From Candidatus Albibeggiatoa sp. nov. NOAA (GTDB taxonomy: Bacteria; Pseudomonadota; Gammaproteobacteria; Beggiatoales; Beggiatoaceae), in the NCBI GenBank assembly GCA_025800385.1, contig JAOXRS010000244.1:1-64000 (forward strand): a stretch of 64,000 bases of DNA, written 5' to 3'. Under the pieces are notes generated by a model, which made no database searches, was not told the DNA's origin, and worked only from the letters and a program-made list of their open reading frames with translations. The translations under genes and the position numbers were made by a program. Positions 9,645 through 17,913 of this stretch are shown here, piece after piece (within the stretch, counting starts at the first letter, position 1; each line of letters begins with the position of its first letter).

Positions 9645-12458
9645 TTATTCAAAACACTGATTTACTAAATAAACCAATGATTTGTAATGCACACCACTGT
9701 GTAAGCTCAAACCGATTTCGCAAGTGCGACTATTAGAATAACCGCCTTCACAATGTTCAGGTAACGCCGACTTTAAATGTTGCAACGCGCTGGCGTTTAA
9801 TTCGGGTTGAGTAAAACCTTTGTCCCCTGCAAACCCACAACAACCTGCTTCTTCAGGAACAACAACTTCTTTTGCACAGGATTTTGCGACATCTAATAAA
9901 ACGGAATCTAAGCCCATTTTTCTTGCGCTACAGGTAATATGCAAACTAACACAATCGACTTGCTGTTTTAACTGTAATTTGGGAATCACTTGTTGTTGTA
10001 AATATTCTGTGATTTCATAGACTTTTAATTTGTCACCCAACGCCTGTTTTAAACGCAAACTACAAGGACTGGTATCACAAATCGCCGCAATTTCCCCATC
10101 ACCGCTGGCTTGATAAACTGCATCAGCAAGACGAGTTAAAGATTTATCTGCTTGCTTGGCTAAGCCTTTACTTTCATAGGGTTGCCCACAGCAATGTGAA
10201 TCAGGCTTTTGCACGTAAATCACTTCAATTTGGGCTTTGTTTAACAACGTAACCACTTCTTGTGGCAAGGGTTGTTCATCATGTCCTTGGCTTGCCCCCA
10301 TCACTCGGGTTGCACAGGCTGCGAAATAAATGACTTTTTGTTTTTGCTGAATTTGTTGTACAGGTTTAAAACGCGTGGGGCGTGGCATTTCTTGCGTCCA
10401 TAATGGCAAACGTTTGCCTGATAAATCCCGTGCGCCTTGGCTTAAGCTGCTCATTAATTTATTGCCTAACAGACTTTGCGCTAAACTTGCACCGCCTAAA
10501 CTAAACCGAGTCATTTGCGCAACTGTAGAAAAATGGCTTTCAATCCAATCTCCAGTCAAATTGGCTATTTTTCCACATTTTTGCTGTCGTAACTGTACCG
10601 TCAAATCACCTGTATTAATATTCACAGGACAACGCGTTGCACACAATCCATCAATCGCACAAGTATCAATCCCTTGATAATCAAAATCTTTGAGTAATTG
10701 TTTTAAACGCTGCGGATCATCTTGTGCTTGCTGCAAACGGGCAATTTCCCGCCAAATCGTAATACGCTGTCTTGGGGTTAAAGTTAAATTTCGAGAAGGA
10801 CAAATTGGCTCACAAAAACCACACTCAATACAGCGATCAATCAGGGAATCTGCAGGCGGCAACGGTTTTAAATCTTTGACATGGGCTTTGTCATCAGGAT
10901 TTAAAATTACTCCCGGATTTAACAAACCATTTGGATCAAATAAATCTTTCAATTGCTGCATCACATCATAGGCTTGATCGCCCCATTCCAGCTTCACAAA
11001 TGGCGACATGTTGCGACCTGTGCCGTGCTCCGCTTTTAACGAGCCTTGATATTCACCCGTCACCATCTGACACACTTCATCCATAAATGATTCATAACGC
11101 TGCACTTCTTCCGTTGTGCCAAAATCTTGCGTAAACACAAAATGCAAATTACCCGCTAACGCATGACCGAAAATAATCGCTTCATGATAATGATATTTTT
11201 TAAATAAATGCTGTAATTCACGTACTGCTTTCGCCAACATTGACAACGGAAATGCGACATCTTCAATCAGAACCGTTGTCCCAACTTCACGCACTGCACC
11301 CACTGCGGGGAATAAACCTTTACGAATATTCCATAATTGAGCATATTCAGAAGAATTTGTTGTAAAGTGTGCTGTTTTTAATAAATTACATTGATCGAGT
11401 ACGGCTTGTACTGCATCAACTTGTTGTTGTAATGTTTCTGCTTGTTCGGCTCGTATATCGACTAATAATGCAGCTACTTCATCATCTAACTCACTTAATT
11501 CACTAGGAATACCTTTCTGACCTTGCACCGAGCGTAATGCGGGTCTATCCATTAATTCCACAGCAGTTACAGGCGATTCTGCTAATTTAGCCACACTTTT
11601 ACACGCTTCCTCAATGTTAGGAAATAATACTAAAGCGGTAGCTTTATGTGCGGGGTCTGCAACCGTATGATAAGTAATTTCAGAGATAAACCCTAAAGTA
11701 CCTTCTGAACCGATCATTAAGTGCTGAATAATATCAATCGGATTACAGTAATCAACCAATGCATTCAAACCATAACCTGTTGTATTTTTTAATCTATATT
11801 TGTGCTGAATCTTATGTTTTAATTCTTCATCGTCTTGCACTTTATGTGCTAAATTATGGATAGACTTTAAAAAATCGCCATGGCTGTGCTTAAATGCAGA
11901 AATGCTGTCTTGATCGCGGGTATCCAATATTGTACCGTCAGCAAAAATAATCCGCATTCCCGCCAAAGTGTTATAGCTGTTTTGCGTTGTGCCACAACAC
12001 ATTCCACTGGCATTGTTTGCTGCAATCCCACCAATTTTTGCCGCGTTAATTGATGCTGGGTCTGGGCCTATTTTTCGTCCATAAGGTGAAAGATAACTAT
12101 TTGCTTGTGCACCAATAATACCTGTTTGTAATGTGATTTTATGTCCATTTTCATGGATTTGATAAGATTTCCATGCCTCACCCGATAAAACCGCGAGCAC
12201 AGAATCACTAATCGCCTGCCCTGACAAACTTGTACCCGCCGCACGAAAAGTTACAGGCGTTTGATAATATTGCGCCATTTCAAGCAAATGTATCACTTCC
12301 TGCTCAGTTTTCACTTTTACCACTAATTGCGGCTGTAAACGATAAAAACTGGCATCTGTGCCATAAGCTAAAGTGCGTAATGGATCACTGATAATCTGAT
12401 TTTGAGGAATATGAGATAGGAGGGATTTTTGTAATTTTTGATAGGTTGAGCTTAACAT
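9645..12458 (-). CDS. FAD- and Fe-S-binding oxidoreductase, D-lactate dehydrogenase-like
   Basis: The 937-residue fusion has an N-terminal FAD-binding (PCMH) domain at about 35-270, with the PDPASINAAKIGGIAANNASG flavin-binding region cut here to its core GGIAANNASG. A FAD-oxidase C-terminal domain follows (about 280-525, GHALAGNLHF), then two ferredoxin-type 4Fe-4S motifs (CIECGFCEPICP at about 543-553 and CAIDGLCATRCP at about 600-610). Two CCG domains close the protein (SHCCGQP, GCCGFAGD). This architecture matches the roughly 940-residue quinone-linked D-lactate dehydrogenases of pseudomonad lldPDE operons, and more broadly D-2-hydroxyacid or glycolate dehydrogenases. Its place downstream of a TRAP transporter under an LldR-like regulator favours D-lactate. 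A GAGGA lies seven bases before the ATG. Confidence 0.88.
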   Translation of the reverse strand: MLSSTYQKLQKSLLSHIPQNQIISDPLRTLAYGTDASFYRLQPQLVVKVKTEQEVIHLLEMAQYYQTPVTFRAAGTSLSGQAISDSVLAVLSGEAWKSYQIHENGHKITLQTGIIGAQANSYLSPYGRKIGPDPASINAAKIGGIAANNASGMCCGTTQNSYNTLAGMRIIFADGTILDTRDQDSISAFKHSHGDFLKSIHNLAHKVQDDEELKHKIQHKYRLKNTTGYGLNALVDYCNPIDIIQHLMIGSEGTLGFISEITYHTVADPAHKATALVLFPNIEEACKSVAKLAESPVTAVELMDRPALRSVQGQKGIPSELSELDDEVAALLVDIRAEQAETLQQQVDAVQAVLDQCNLLKTAHFTTNSSEYAQLWNIRKGLFPAVGAVREVGTTVLIEDVAFPLSMLAKAVRELQHLFKKYHYHEAIIFGHALAGNLHFVFTQDFGTTEEVQRYESFMDEVCQMVTGEYQGSLKAEHGTGRNMSPFVKLEWGDQAYDVMQQLKDLFDPNGLLNPGVILNPDDKAHVKDLKPLPPADSLIDRCIECGFCEPICPSRNLTLTPRQRITIWREIARLQQAQDDPQRLKQLLKDFDYQGIDTCAIDGLCATRCPVNINTGDLTVQLRQQKCGKIANLTGDWIESHFSTVAQMTRFSLGGASLAQSLLGNKLMSSLSQGARDLSGKRLPLWTQEMPRPTRFKPVQQIQQKQKVIYFAACATRVMGASQGHDEQPLPQEVVTLLNKAQIEVIYVQKPDSHCCGQPYESKGLAKQADKSLTRLADAVYQASGDGEIAAICDTSPCSLRLKQALGDKLKVYEITEYLQQQVIPKLQLKQQVDCVSLHITCSARKMGLDSVLLDVAKSCAKEVVVPEEAGCCGFAGDKGFTQPELNASALQHLKSALPEHCEGGYSNSRTCEIGLSLHSGVHYKSLVYLVNQCFE

Positions 12459-12520
12459 GTGTCATTTTCCTCAATCTTTTTAAATAAAACCTGTCACGAT
12501 GTACCACTCAACAACATTAT

Positions 12521-13345
12521 TTATAAGCTGGTGAGTAACTTCTCATAAAATGTCATCACTTCATTTTCATAACCGCTCTTAATAAAGTGATGAAATGCGG
12601 GCGCGGAATTGGCTTCTAATAACCACCATTGCCCTTGTTTGTCTAAAACCACATCTAAGCCGCAAAATGGAATCATCATTTTTTGAAATAACGACTGACA
12701 AAATTCATCAATAGCATCTAATATAGTCTGTTCTGTCTGTAAAACCGCTTTTGCACCTTCCCAATGTAATGGACTTAAGTTGCCTGTAAATTGGGCGGAT
12801 TCATTACTTTTTTCGTAGGCAAACTGTAATTGTCCATGCAGATAAATCACTCGATATTCTATTTCAATATCAATCATTTCTTGGGCTAAAGCGACATAAT
12901 CAAACGACATGTCATTCTTGTTGAAAATACTGAGTAAGCCAATTTCTAATTGTTGTAAATTTTCCGCTTTAAATACATTTTTTCCACTTGTACCCCGATT
13001 TTGCTTAATAATCATCGGAAATTGAAAATTTTGTTCGATTGACTGCATAATGTGTGTAATCGTGTTCAATTCCAAATATCGGGTATATGCTCCTTCATGA
13101 TGCGGATTCAAATATGCCTGTGTTTTCGGCATGTTGATGATATCTTGAAAGTACTGATAAAAGTAGTCTTTATCTCGGCATAACTTGTTAACCGACTGTG
13201 AATTTAATGGCGTATCAAAACTGGTAAATAAATGTTTTTTTCCTGCAATTGTGACTTCAACAATATTTTTTGATGAATGCTGAAGTTGATAGTCTAAATT
13301 GAGTTTTTGGCAGACTTTGTTTAATACTTGGATATTGCTATTCAT
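12521..13345 (-). CDS. ATP-grasp ligase-like protein (RimK/cyanophycin-synthetase type)
   Basis: The 274-residue soluble protein has ATP-grasp features. PMIIKQNRGTSGKNVF (about residues 114-129) is the nucleotide-binding glycine loop with its lysine. A mid-region IEYRVIYLHGQLQFAYEK follows. The C-terminal GLDVVLDKQGQWWLLEANSAPAF resembles the Mg-binding Asp ... Glu-x-Asn signature. ATP-grasp enzymes activate a carboxylate as acyl phosphate and join it to an amine or thiol. The substrate cannot be read from sequence. It sits between dctM (92 bp) and the FAD oxidase (62 bp) on the same strand, so co-expression with lactate-type uptake genes is likely. Confidence 0.75.
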   Translation of the reverse strand: MNSNIQVLNKVCQKLNLDYQLQHSSKNIVEVTIAGKKHLFTSFDTPLNSQSVNKLCRDKDYFYQYFQDIINMPKTQAYLNPHHEGAYTRYLELNTITHIMQSIEQNFQFPMIIKQNRGTSGKNVFKAENLQQLEIGLLSIFNKNDMSFDYVALAQEMIDIEIEYRVIYLHGQLQFAYEKSNESAQFTGNLSPLHWEGAKAVLQTEQTILDAIDEFCQSLFQKMMIPFCGLDVVLDKQGQWWLLEANSAPAFHHFIKSGYENEVMTFYEKLLTSL

Positions 13346-13382
13346 TCCTTGAAAAATCCTACGAGTAGCGTTTGGGAATTGA

Positions 13383-13428
13383 GGACTGGCAGCCCTTCAG
13401 TTGAAGACGCTATTATATTTGCCAGCCC
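13383..13428. repeat. Inverted repeat with nested hairpin between dctM and ATP-grasp gene
   Basis: GGACTGGCA (13383-13391) pairs with TGCCAGCCC (13420-13428), nine pairs including one G-T. The loop contains its own stem CTTCA-GT-TGAAG (13395-13406). No T tail follows on either side, so this is more likely an RNA processing or stabilising structure than a terminator. Confidence 0.7.
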
Positions 13429-13437
13429 CGAATTTGC

Positions 13438-14826
13438 CTAATTCCCGTATGCGACTGATGGTAACCAAGTGACTAAAGCAGGGAATGATAAAACAACCAA
13501 TAAGCCAATTAATTGTAAGATAATGAAAGGCACAACACCTTGATAAATATGGGTTAGTTTTACATCTGGCGGGCATACACCTTTGAGATAAAACAGGGCA
13601 AAACCAACAGGCGGGGTTAAAAATGAGGTTTGTAAAGTAACCGCAACCAACAAGGCAAACCAAACTAATTCAGGATTGTCTACTACACCATAGCCATTGA
13701 TTTCAATATCTAAACCTGTGATGACAGGCGCAAGTAAAGGTAAGATAATTAAAGTGATTTCAATCCAATCTAAGAAGAAACCTAATAAGAATACGATTAA
13801 CAAAATGAAAGCGATGATGCCGTAAGGGCCAAATGGTAATTCTGATAATGTAGACTCAATTAATTCATCGCCACCCAATTCACGTAATACTAACGCGAAG
13901 ATGGTTGCACCAATGAAAATGGCAAAAATATAGGCTGTGGTGTTAAATGTGTTAAAAGTGACTTCTTTCCAAACTTGCCAGTTTAAACGGTTGTATGCAA
14001 AAGCTAACACGATTGCACCAACTGCACCGATACCACTGGCTTCTGTTACGGTGGCGATACCTGCGAAGATTGAACCTAATACTGCTAAAATTAAACCTGC
14101 GGGTGGTAAGATATTTAAAAATACTTTGCCCACGATTGACCATGAAAATGGTTCTTGATTGTCGGGTAATGGGGCTTTTTCAGGTAAAAACCATGAATAA
14201 GCTAAGATGTAGACCATGTATAAAATGCCGAGCAATAAACCGGGGAACACTGCGCCCATGAATAAATCGCCGACAGATAAGCCGAGCTGATCGCCCATGA
14301 TGACTAACATGATACTGGGAGGAATCAAAATCCCTAAACAGCCCGCGCTAGCCACTGTGCCTAATGCCAATGGTTTATCATAATTTTGTCCTAACATGAC
14401 GGGAAGTGACATGATGCCGAGCAGTACCACTGATGCGCCGATAATGCCTGTTGAAGCGGCTAAAATGATTCCGATTAAAGTCACAGTAATCGCCAAGCCA
14501 CCGCGTACTTTACCGAATAAAGCTTGCATCGATTGCATCATTCGTTCTGCTACGCCTGACTTGTCTAACATTAAACCCATAAAAATGAACATCGGCAGCG
14601 CAACTAGCACCCAATTGTCCATAATGCCATAAATTCGGTCGACAGAAAGTCCTAAAGTCGAATAGTCTAAACCTGTGATCGTGTCAAAATATTGGTCTGA
14701 AAGGTAGCCAATTCCTGCGAAAAGTATTCCAACACCCGCTAAAATCCACGCAACTGGAAAACCTGAAAACAGGCATACAATAAACGTGACAAACATTGCA
14801 ATGACTAAAATTTCATTCATTTCCAT
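13438..14826 (-). CDS. dctM: TRAP transporter large permease (DctM)
   Basis: The 462-residue, 12-13-helix integral membrane protein belongs to the DctM family, the Na+-coupled translocation subunit of tripartite ATP-independent periplasmic transporters. Visible family features include the N-terminal GFPVAWILAGVGILF and an internal pseudo-repeat with ASTGIIGASVVLLGIMSLPVM. The ILIPPSIMLVI substrate-site region is present, and a matching LTPPVGFALFYLKG occurs in the C-terminal half. The start lies two bases after the dctQ stop, so the two permease subunits are translationally coupled. Length and motifs place it in the group linked to 360-residue DctP proteins for monocarboxylates. Confidence 0.95.
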   Translation of the reverse strand: MEMNEILVIAMFVTFIVCLFSGFPVAWILAGVGILFAGIGYLSDQYFDTITGLDYSTLGLSVDRIYGIMDNWVLVALPMFIFMGLMLDKSGVAERMMQSMQALFGKVRGGLAITVTLIGIILAASTGIIGASVVLLGIMSLPVMLGQNYDKPLALGTVASAGCLGILIPPSIMLVIMGDQLGLSVGDLFMGAVFPGLLLGILYMVYILAYSWFLPEKAPLPDNQEPFSWSIVGKVFLNILPPAGLILAVLGSIFAGIATVTEASGIGAVGAIVLAFAYNRLNWQVWKEVTFNTFNTTAYIFAIFIGATIFALVLRELGGDELIESTLSELPFGPYGIIAFILLIVFLLGFFLDWIEITLIILPLLAPVITGLDIEINGYGVVDNPELVWFALLVAVTLQTSFLTPPVGFALFYLKGVCPPDVKLTHIYQGVVPFIILQLIGLLVVLSFPALVTWLPSVAYGN

Positions 14827-14828
14827 GA

Positions 14829-15446
14829 TTATGCACCTTTATTGTTAGTTTGGACTGTGAATAAATGACGCACCATTGAAACCCGTCCCGAAATTTCAAT
14901 ATTTGGCTCGTCTTCATCTTTAGCTAAGTGCAGGAATAACATGGTTTCTTGAATCAAACGGGCAATGGCTGCAACAAACATCAGGAAGAAACTGAGCGGA
15001 ATCACTGATTTAATAATCCAGCGATTGGATAAACCTGTGGCACTGGTTGAACTTTCACCGACACGATATGATTCCATGACCCATTCAAGGCTATGGTGGA
15101 AAATAATGACTAAAAATGGTAATAAAAAGATGAGAATACCAACAATTTCAAAAAAATGCTGTAAACGTTTTGGTAAGTTCATGTGTACGATGTCAACGCG
15201 AATATGAGAGTCTGTGGTGATGGCGTAGCTCAGCCCGAACATGAAGCCAATCGCGTAAAAGTGCCAAATCAATTCTTCTAGCGGTACCATGGCTTTATTA
15301 AATCCGTAGCGCATGATGACTTGAATTAAAATAACGGCTACTAAAACAACATTAATCCATGCGACGAAATGTCCCACATGGCGTACAAATTGATTCAATG
15401 CGTGGACTATCGGGATATGATAATCCTGTTCGGTTAAGTCGCTCAT
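14829..15446 (-). CDS. dctQ: TRAP transporter small permease (DctQ)
   Basis: The 205-residue protein has four predicted membrane helices (about residues 25-45, 60-85, 100-120 and 145-165). It carries the DctQ pattern VPLEELIWHFYAIGFMFGLSYA and DSHIRVDI. DctQ partners DctM in the membrane complex of TRAP importers. It sits between the binding protein gene (upstream, 175 bp gap with a hairpin) and dctM (two-base gap), the standard P-Q-M order. Confidence 0.95.
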   Translation of the reverse strand: MSDLTEQDYHIPIVHALNQFVRHVGHFVAWINVVLVAVILIQVIMRYGFNKAMVPLEELIWHFYAIGFMFGLSYAITTDSHIRVDIVHMNLPKRLQHFFEIVGILIFLLPFLVIIFHHSLEWVMESYRVGESSTSATGLSNRWIIKSVIPLSFFLMFVAAIARLIQETMLFLHLAKDEDEPNIEISGRVSMVRHLFTVQTNNKGA

Positions 15447-15536
15447 CTCTCTAAGTCTCCATTGACCCCAAAACTATTATTTTTATCGTGTTAAATGTAA
15501 TTTTAAGATTATTTGTGAATTGAATAAGATTTTGTT

Positions 15537-15563
15537 AAAAAAGGCGGCTGAGCGTTTCCGCCC
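15537..15563 (-). terminator. Attenuator or terminator between dctP and dctQM
   Basis: Read on the minus strand, GGCGG and CCGCC (15558-15562 and 15543-15547) form a GC-rich stem around a 10-base loop, followed by six T (15542-15537). It lies between the binding-protein gene and the permease genes and would let dctP transcripts exceed dctQM, which is common for binding-protein transporters. Confidence 0.6.
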
Positions 15564-15621
15564 AACCTAATGCGCCTTCCTACTTAAGGCACTACCAACA
15601 AAGGAGTTTGGTTCTTACATA

Positions 15622-16704
15622 CTATTCAGATGTTTCAATCCGCACTGTACCCGGACGTGGCAAGAATGCCCATTCATTCCAGATTTTATAATCAGCACGG
15701 AATGCACTTAAGTTATCCCAAATTTTCTTGAAATCAGGGTCTGCAGCAGCTTGTTCTTCGACGACTTCGCCCCATTTCGCTTCAAATAAGTCGAGCAATT
15801 CTTTAGACCAATAACGGTTTTCAACCCCGTTTTCGATGTTGGCTTTCATATGAGGGAATTGAATCGCTTCGCCTAATGCTAAACCGTCTAACATCGCGGC
15901 TTTACATGCTAATTCGACTACGCTTTGTTGATGGTCATCCATTTTTTTCCATGTTTTACCGTTGATGACTAATTCATACACAGTGGCTGGTTGATGCCAT
16001 CCTGGATAGTAATTGTATTTCAAGATTTTAGAGAAGCCTAAGCGTTTATCAATCGCAGGCATAGAAAATTCAGTTGCGTCAATCGCGCCTTTTTCTAAAG
16101 CAGGGAAAATTTCTTTACTGGGGAGTAAGCTGGTGGAAACGCCTAATTTTTCCATTACCAATGCACCTAAGCCGAAGAAACGCATTCTTAAGCCTTCTAA
16201 ATCTTCAGGTTTATCGATAGGACGCGAGAACCAGCCAGAGGTTTCTGGGGCAGTTAAACCGCAAGGGATTGCATGAATGTCTAAGCCTTTTTTCGCATAC
16301 ATTTCACGCCATAATTTTAAGCCATCGCCATAATATAACCATGCCAACATTTCAGGTGCATTAGGGCCGAATGGGACAGCAGAGAATAATGAACCTTTGT
16401 TGCCTAAAATGCCTGTGTTGTAACCCGGTGTGGTGTAACCTGCATTGACTTTACCACTTGCCACCGCTTGTAAAATGCCTTTAGGTGGGATCAACTTTCC
16501 GGGTTCATACACTTTGACTTTGACCTGACCACCACTGGCTTCATTTAATTGTTCTGCTAGCCATTTCGGGGTACTGCCTAAACCCTCTAAATGTGTACCG
16601 AAAAATACAGGTACTTTTAATAACACTCTTTTGGCAGCGACTTCACCTGCACCAAAGCATAGACCGACCGCGGTCAGAGCAACGACAAGTTTGCGTTTTA
16701 ACAT
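15622..16704 (-). CDS. dctP: TRAP transporter substrate-binding protein (DctP)
   Basis: The 360-residue periplasmic solute receptor begins with a signal peptide (MLKRKLVVALTAVGLCFGAG, cleavage near AAA). It keeps the family motifs PPKGILQAVASGKVNAGY, a ligand-binding arginine in the EGLRMRFFG segment (about residue 175) and GAIDATEFSMPAIDKRLGF (about 212-230). In the lactate-, pyruvate- and 2-oxoacid-binding subgroup, an acidic residue in this last segment can coordinate a cation with the ligand. The sequence resembles that subgroup (for example the Thermus calcium-lactate receptor) more than C4-dicarboxylate DctP. The ligand is inference from that resemblance and from the neighbouring hydroxyacid oxidase. 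Confidence 0.92.
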   Translation of the reverse strand: MLKRKLVVALTAVGLCFGAGEVAAKRVLLKVPVFFGTHLEGLGSTPKWLAEQLNEASGGQVKVKVYEPGKLIPPKGILQAVASGKVNAGYTTPGYNTGILGNKGSLFSAVPFGPNAPEMLAWLYYGDGLKLWREMYAKKGLDIHAIPCGLTAPETSGWFSRPIDKPEDLEGLRMRFFGLGALVMEKLGVSTSLLPSKEIFPALEKGAIDATEFSMPAIDKRLGFSKILKYNYYPGWHQPATVYELVINGKTWKKMDDHQQSVVELACKAAMLDGLALGEAIQFPHMKANIENGVENRYWSKELLDLFEAKWGEVVEEQAAADPDFKKIWDNLSAFRADYKIWNEWAFLPRPGTVRIETSE

Positions 16705-16758
16705 GAGATTGTAGCCTCCTTCAGCATATTCTATACGTCTTTTGGACTCATAATAGAA

Positions 16759-16773
16759 ATTGGTAAAACCAAT
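16759..16773. promoter_or_regulatory. FadR/PdhR-type operator 1 (dctP-proximal)
   Basis: ATTGGT-AAA-ACCAAT is a perfect 6-3-6 palindrome that matches the known PdhR/LldR-family operator form. It is centred about 60 bp upstream of the dctP start. Confidence 0.8.
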
Positions 16774-16791
16774 AAAGGATTTTTTGAATTA

Positions 16792-16806
16792 ATTGGTCAT
16801 ACCATG
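16792..16806. promoter_or_regulatory. FadR/PdhR-type operator 2
   Basis: ATTGGT-CAT-ACCATG keeps the TTGGT-N3-ACCA core, with one off-consensus base in the right arm (ATG instead of AAT). Its centre is 33 bp from operator 1, about three helical turns, so both would lie on the same DNA face. Confidence 0.65.
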
Positions 16807-16927
16807 AGGTGTATTTTCGTGGGAATTTAAACCAGTGTCAAGTATTTTTTTATGCTGCACCGCATCGTTAATAGTTTATAAAACACTAATATACTCTTTA
16901 ATAGACTTAAGTTGATATATATTTTAC

Positions 16928-16942
16928 AGTGGTATTACCTCT
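16928..16942. promoter_or_regulatory. FadR/PdhR-type operator 3 (degenerate)
   Basis: The core TGGT-ATT-ACC (16930-16939) is kept while the outer bases differ. It lies 51 bp from operator 4, on the regulator side of the divergent promoter region. Confidence 0.5.
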
Positions 16943-16978
16943 TTTCAAAAGCAATTATTTTGGTTAAACTTAGACTTA

Positions 16979-16993
16979 ATTGGTATTACCAAT
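16979..16993. promoter_or_regulatory. FadR/PdhR-type operator 4, overlapping regulator leader
   Basis: ATTGGT-ATT-ACCAAT is a perfect palindrome ending 14 bases before the regulator ATG and abutting its ribosome site. Binding here would repress the regulator's own gene. Confidence 0.8.
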
Positions 16994-17007
16994 AGGTGAG
17001 AATAGGT

Positions 17008-17748
17008 ATGAAGCAAAAAATATCCGACAAAGTTGCAGAACGCTTACAAGAGATGTTAAAAAATCAAACATGGACAGCAGGAGACAAATTACCTCCAGAA
17101 AGAGATTTAGCAAAACAACTTGGTGTATCACGTCCATCATTACGTGAGGCCTTGCAAAAATTAGTATGTGCAGGTTTGTTAACTACCCGTCATGGTGGGG
17201 GCACGTTCGTACAAGAAAAAAACCAAGTTAATTTTATCGATCCATTGTTAAACATGTTCCAAGAGCAAACCGAGGCTAAGTTTGATGTGTTGGAAGTGCG
17301 CCACGCATTGGAGGGGACAGCAGCGTATTATGCAGCGTTACGCCATACTGAGGTGGATAGACAACGAATTCAACACTGTTTTGATTATATGATTGAAATG
17401 CACGGTTCGCCCAACCCATTGGATGAAGCCAAAGCCGATGCACAATTTCATTTAGCGATTTCTGAAGCAGCGTATAATCCCGTATTGCAGCATATTATGA
17501 AAAACCTGTTTAGTTTGTTAGAAAACAGTATTACGCATAATTTGGACAAATTGTACACTTTACCCAAAGTATTTGAGCCATTGAGCCATCAACATGAACG
17601 GATGATGAATAAAGTGCTAGAACGCGATGCAGATGGTGCGAGACGGGCAGCACAAGAACATTTAGTATTTGTGGGTGAATCGTTGCAACAGATTGAACGG
17701 GCGGAAAGCCGAAAATTACATGCAGTGCGTAGTTTACCTACTTTATAA
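17008..17748 (+). CDS. FadR/GntR-family regulator (LldR/PdhR-like)
   Basis: The 246-residue protein has an N-terminal winged helix-turn-helix (about residues 5-70, with AGDKLPPERDLAKQLGVSRP and the SLREAL recognition segment) and a C-terminal all-helical FCD ligand domain (about 90-230). The likely metal/ligand residues there are in DAQFHLAISEA and the later HQHERMMNK and QEHLVF stretches. FCD proteins such as LldR, PdhR and GlcC sense lactate, pyruvate or glycolate. I chose the ATG at 17008 because AGGTGAG (16994-17000) is well spaced from it, and the in-frame GTG at 16996 lies inside that site. The gene is divergent from dctP with four matching operators between, so it is probably the autoregulated repressor of the TRAP-oxidase cluster. 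Confidence 0.93.
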   Translation: MKQKISDKVAERLQEMLKNQTWTAGDKLPPERDLAKQLGVSRPSLREALQKLVCAGLLTTRHGGGTFVQEKNQVNFIDPLLNMFQEQTEAKFDVLEVRHALEGTAAYYAALRHTEVDRQRIQHCFDYMIEMHGSPNPLDEAKADAQFHLAISEAAYNPVLQHIMKNLFSLLENSITHNLDKLYTLPKVFEPLSHQHERMMNKVLERDADGARRAAQEHLVFVGESLQQIERAESRKLHAVRSLPTL

Positions 17749-17777
17749 CATTTGATTCATTAGGGTTGTTAATCTTT

Positions 17778-17804
17778 AATTGGGTTATCAGCCCTCAATT
17801 TTGT
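17778..17804 (+). terminator. Possible terminator between regulator and bioB
   Basis: AATTGGG (17778-17784) pairs with CCC-T-CAATT (17792-17800) with one bulged T, and TTTT follows. The stem is short. Confidence 0.5.
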
Positions 17805-17913
17805 AAAAAATGCTGTTATTGTTACAGTTTAAACAAAAATCGCTTGCTCGTTAACTGTCGTATACACTACAATTTTCACATTGTTTTTTCTCACTTCTTT
17901 TTATAGCAGCACA

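Noticed and set aside
17881..17913. Upstream TTG start for bioB
   Set aside because: It would add a hydrophobic leader not seen in BioB. The ATG at 17914 gives the normal family N-terminus.
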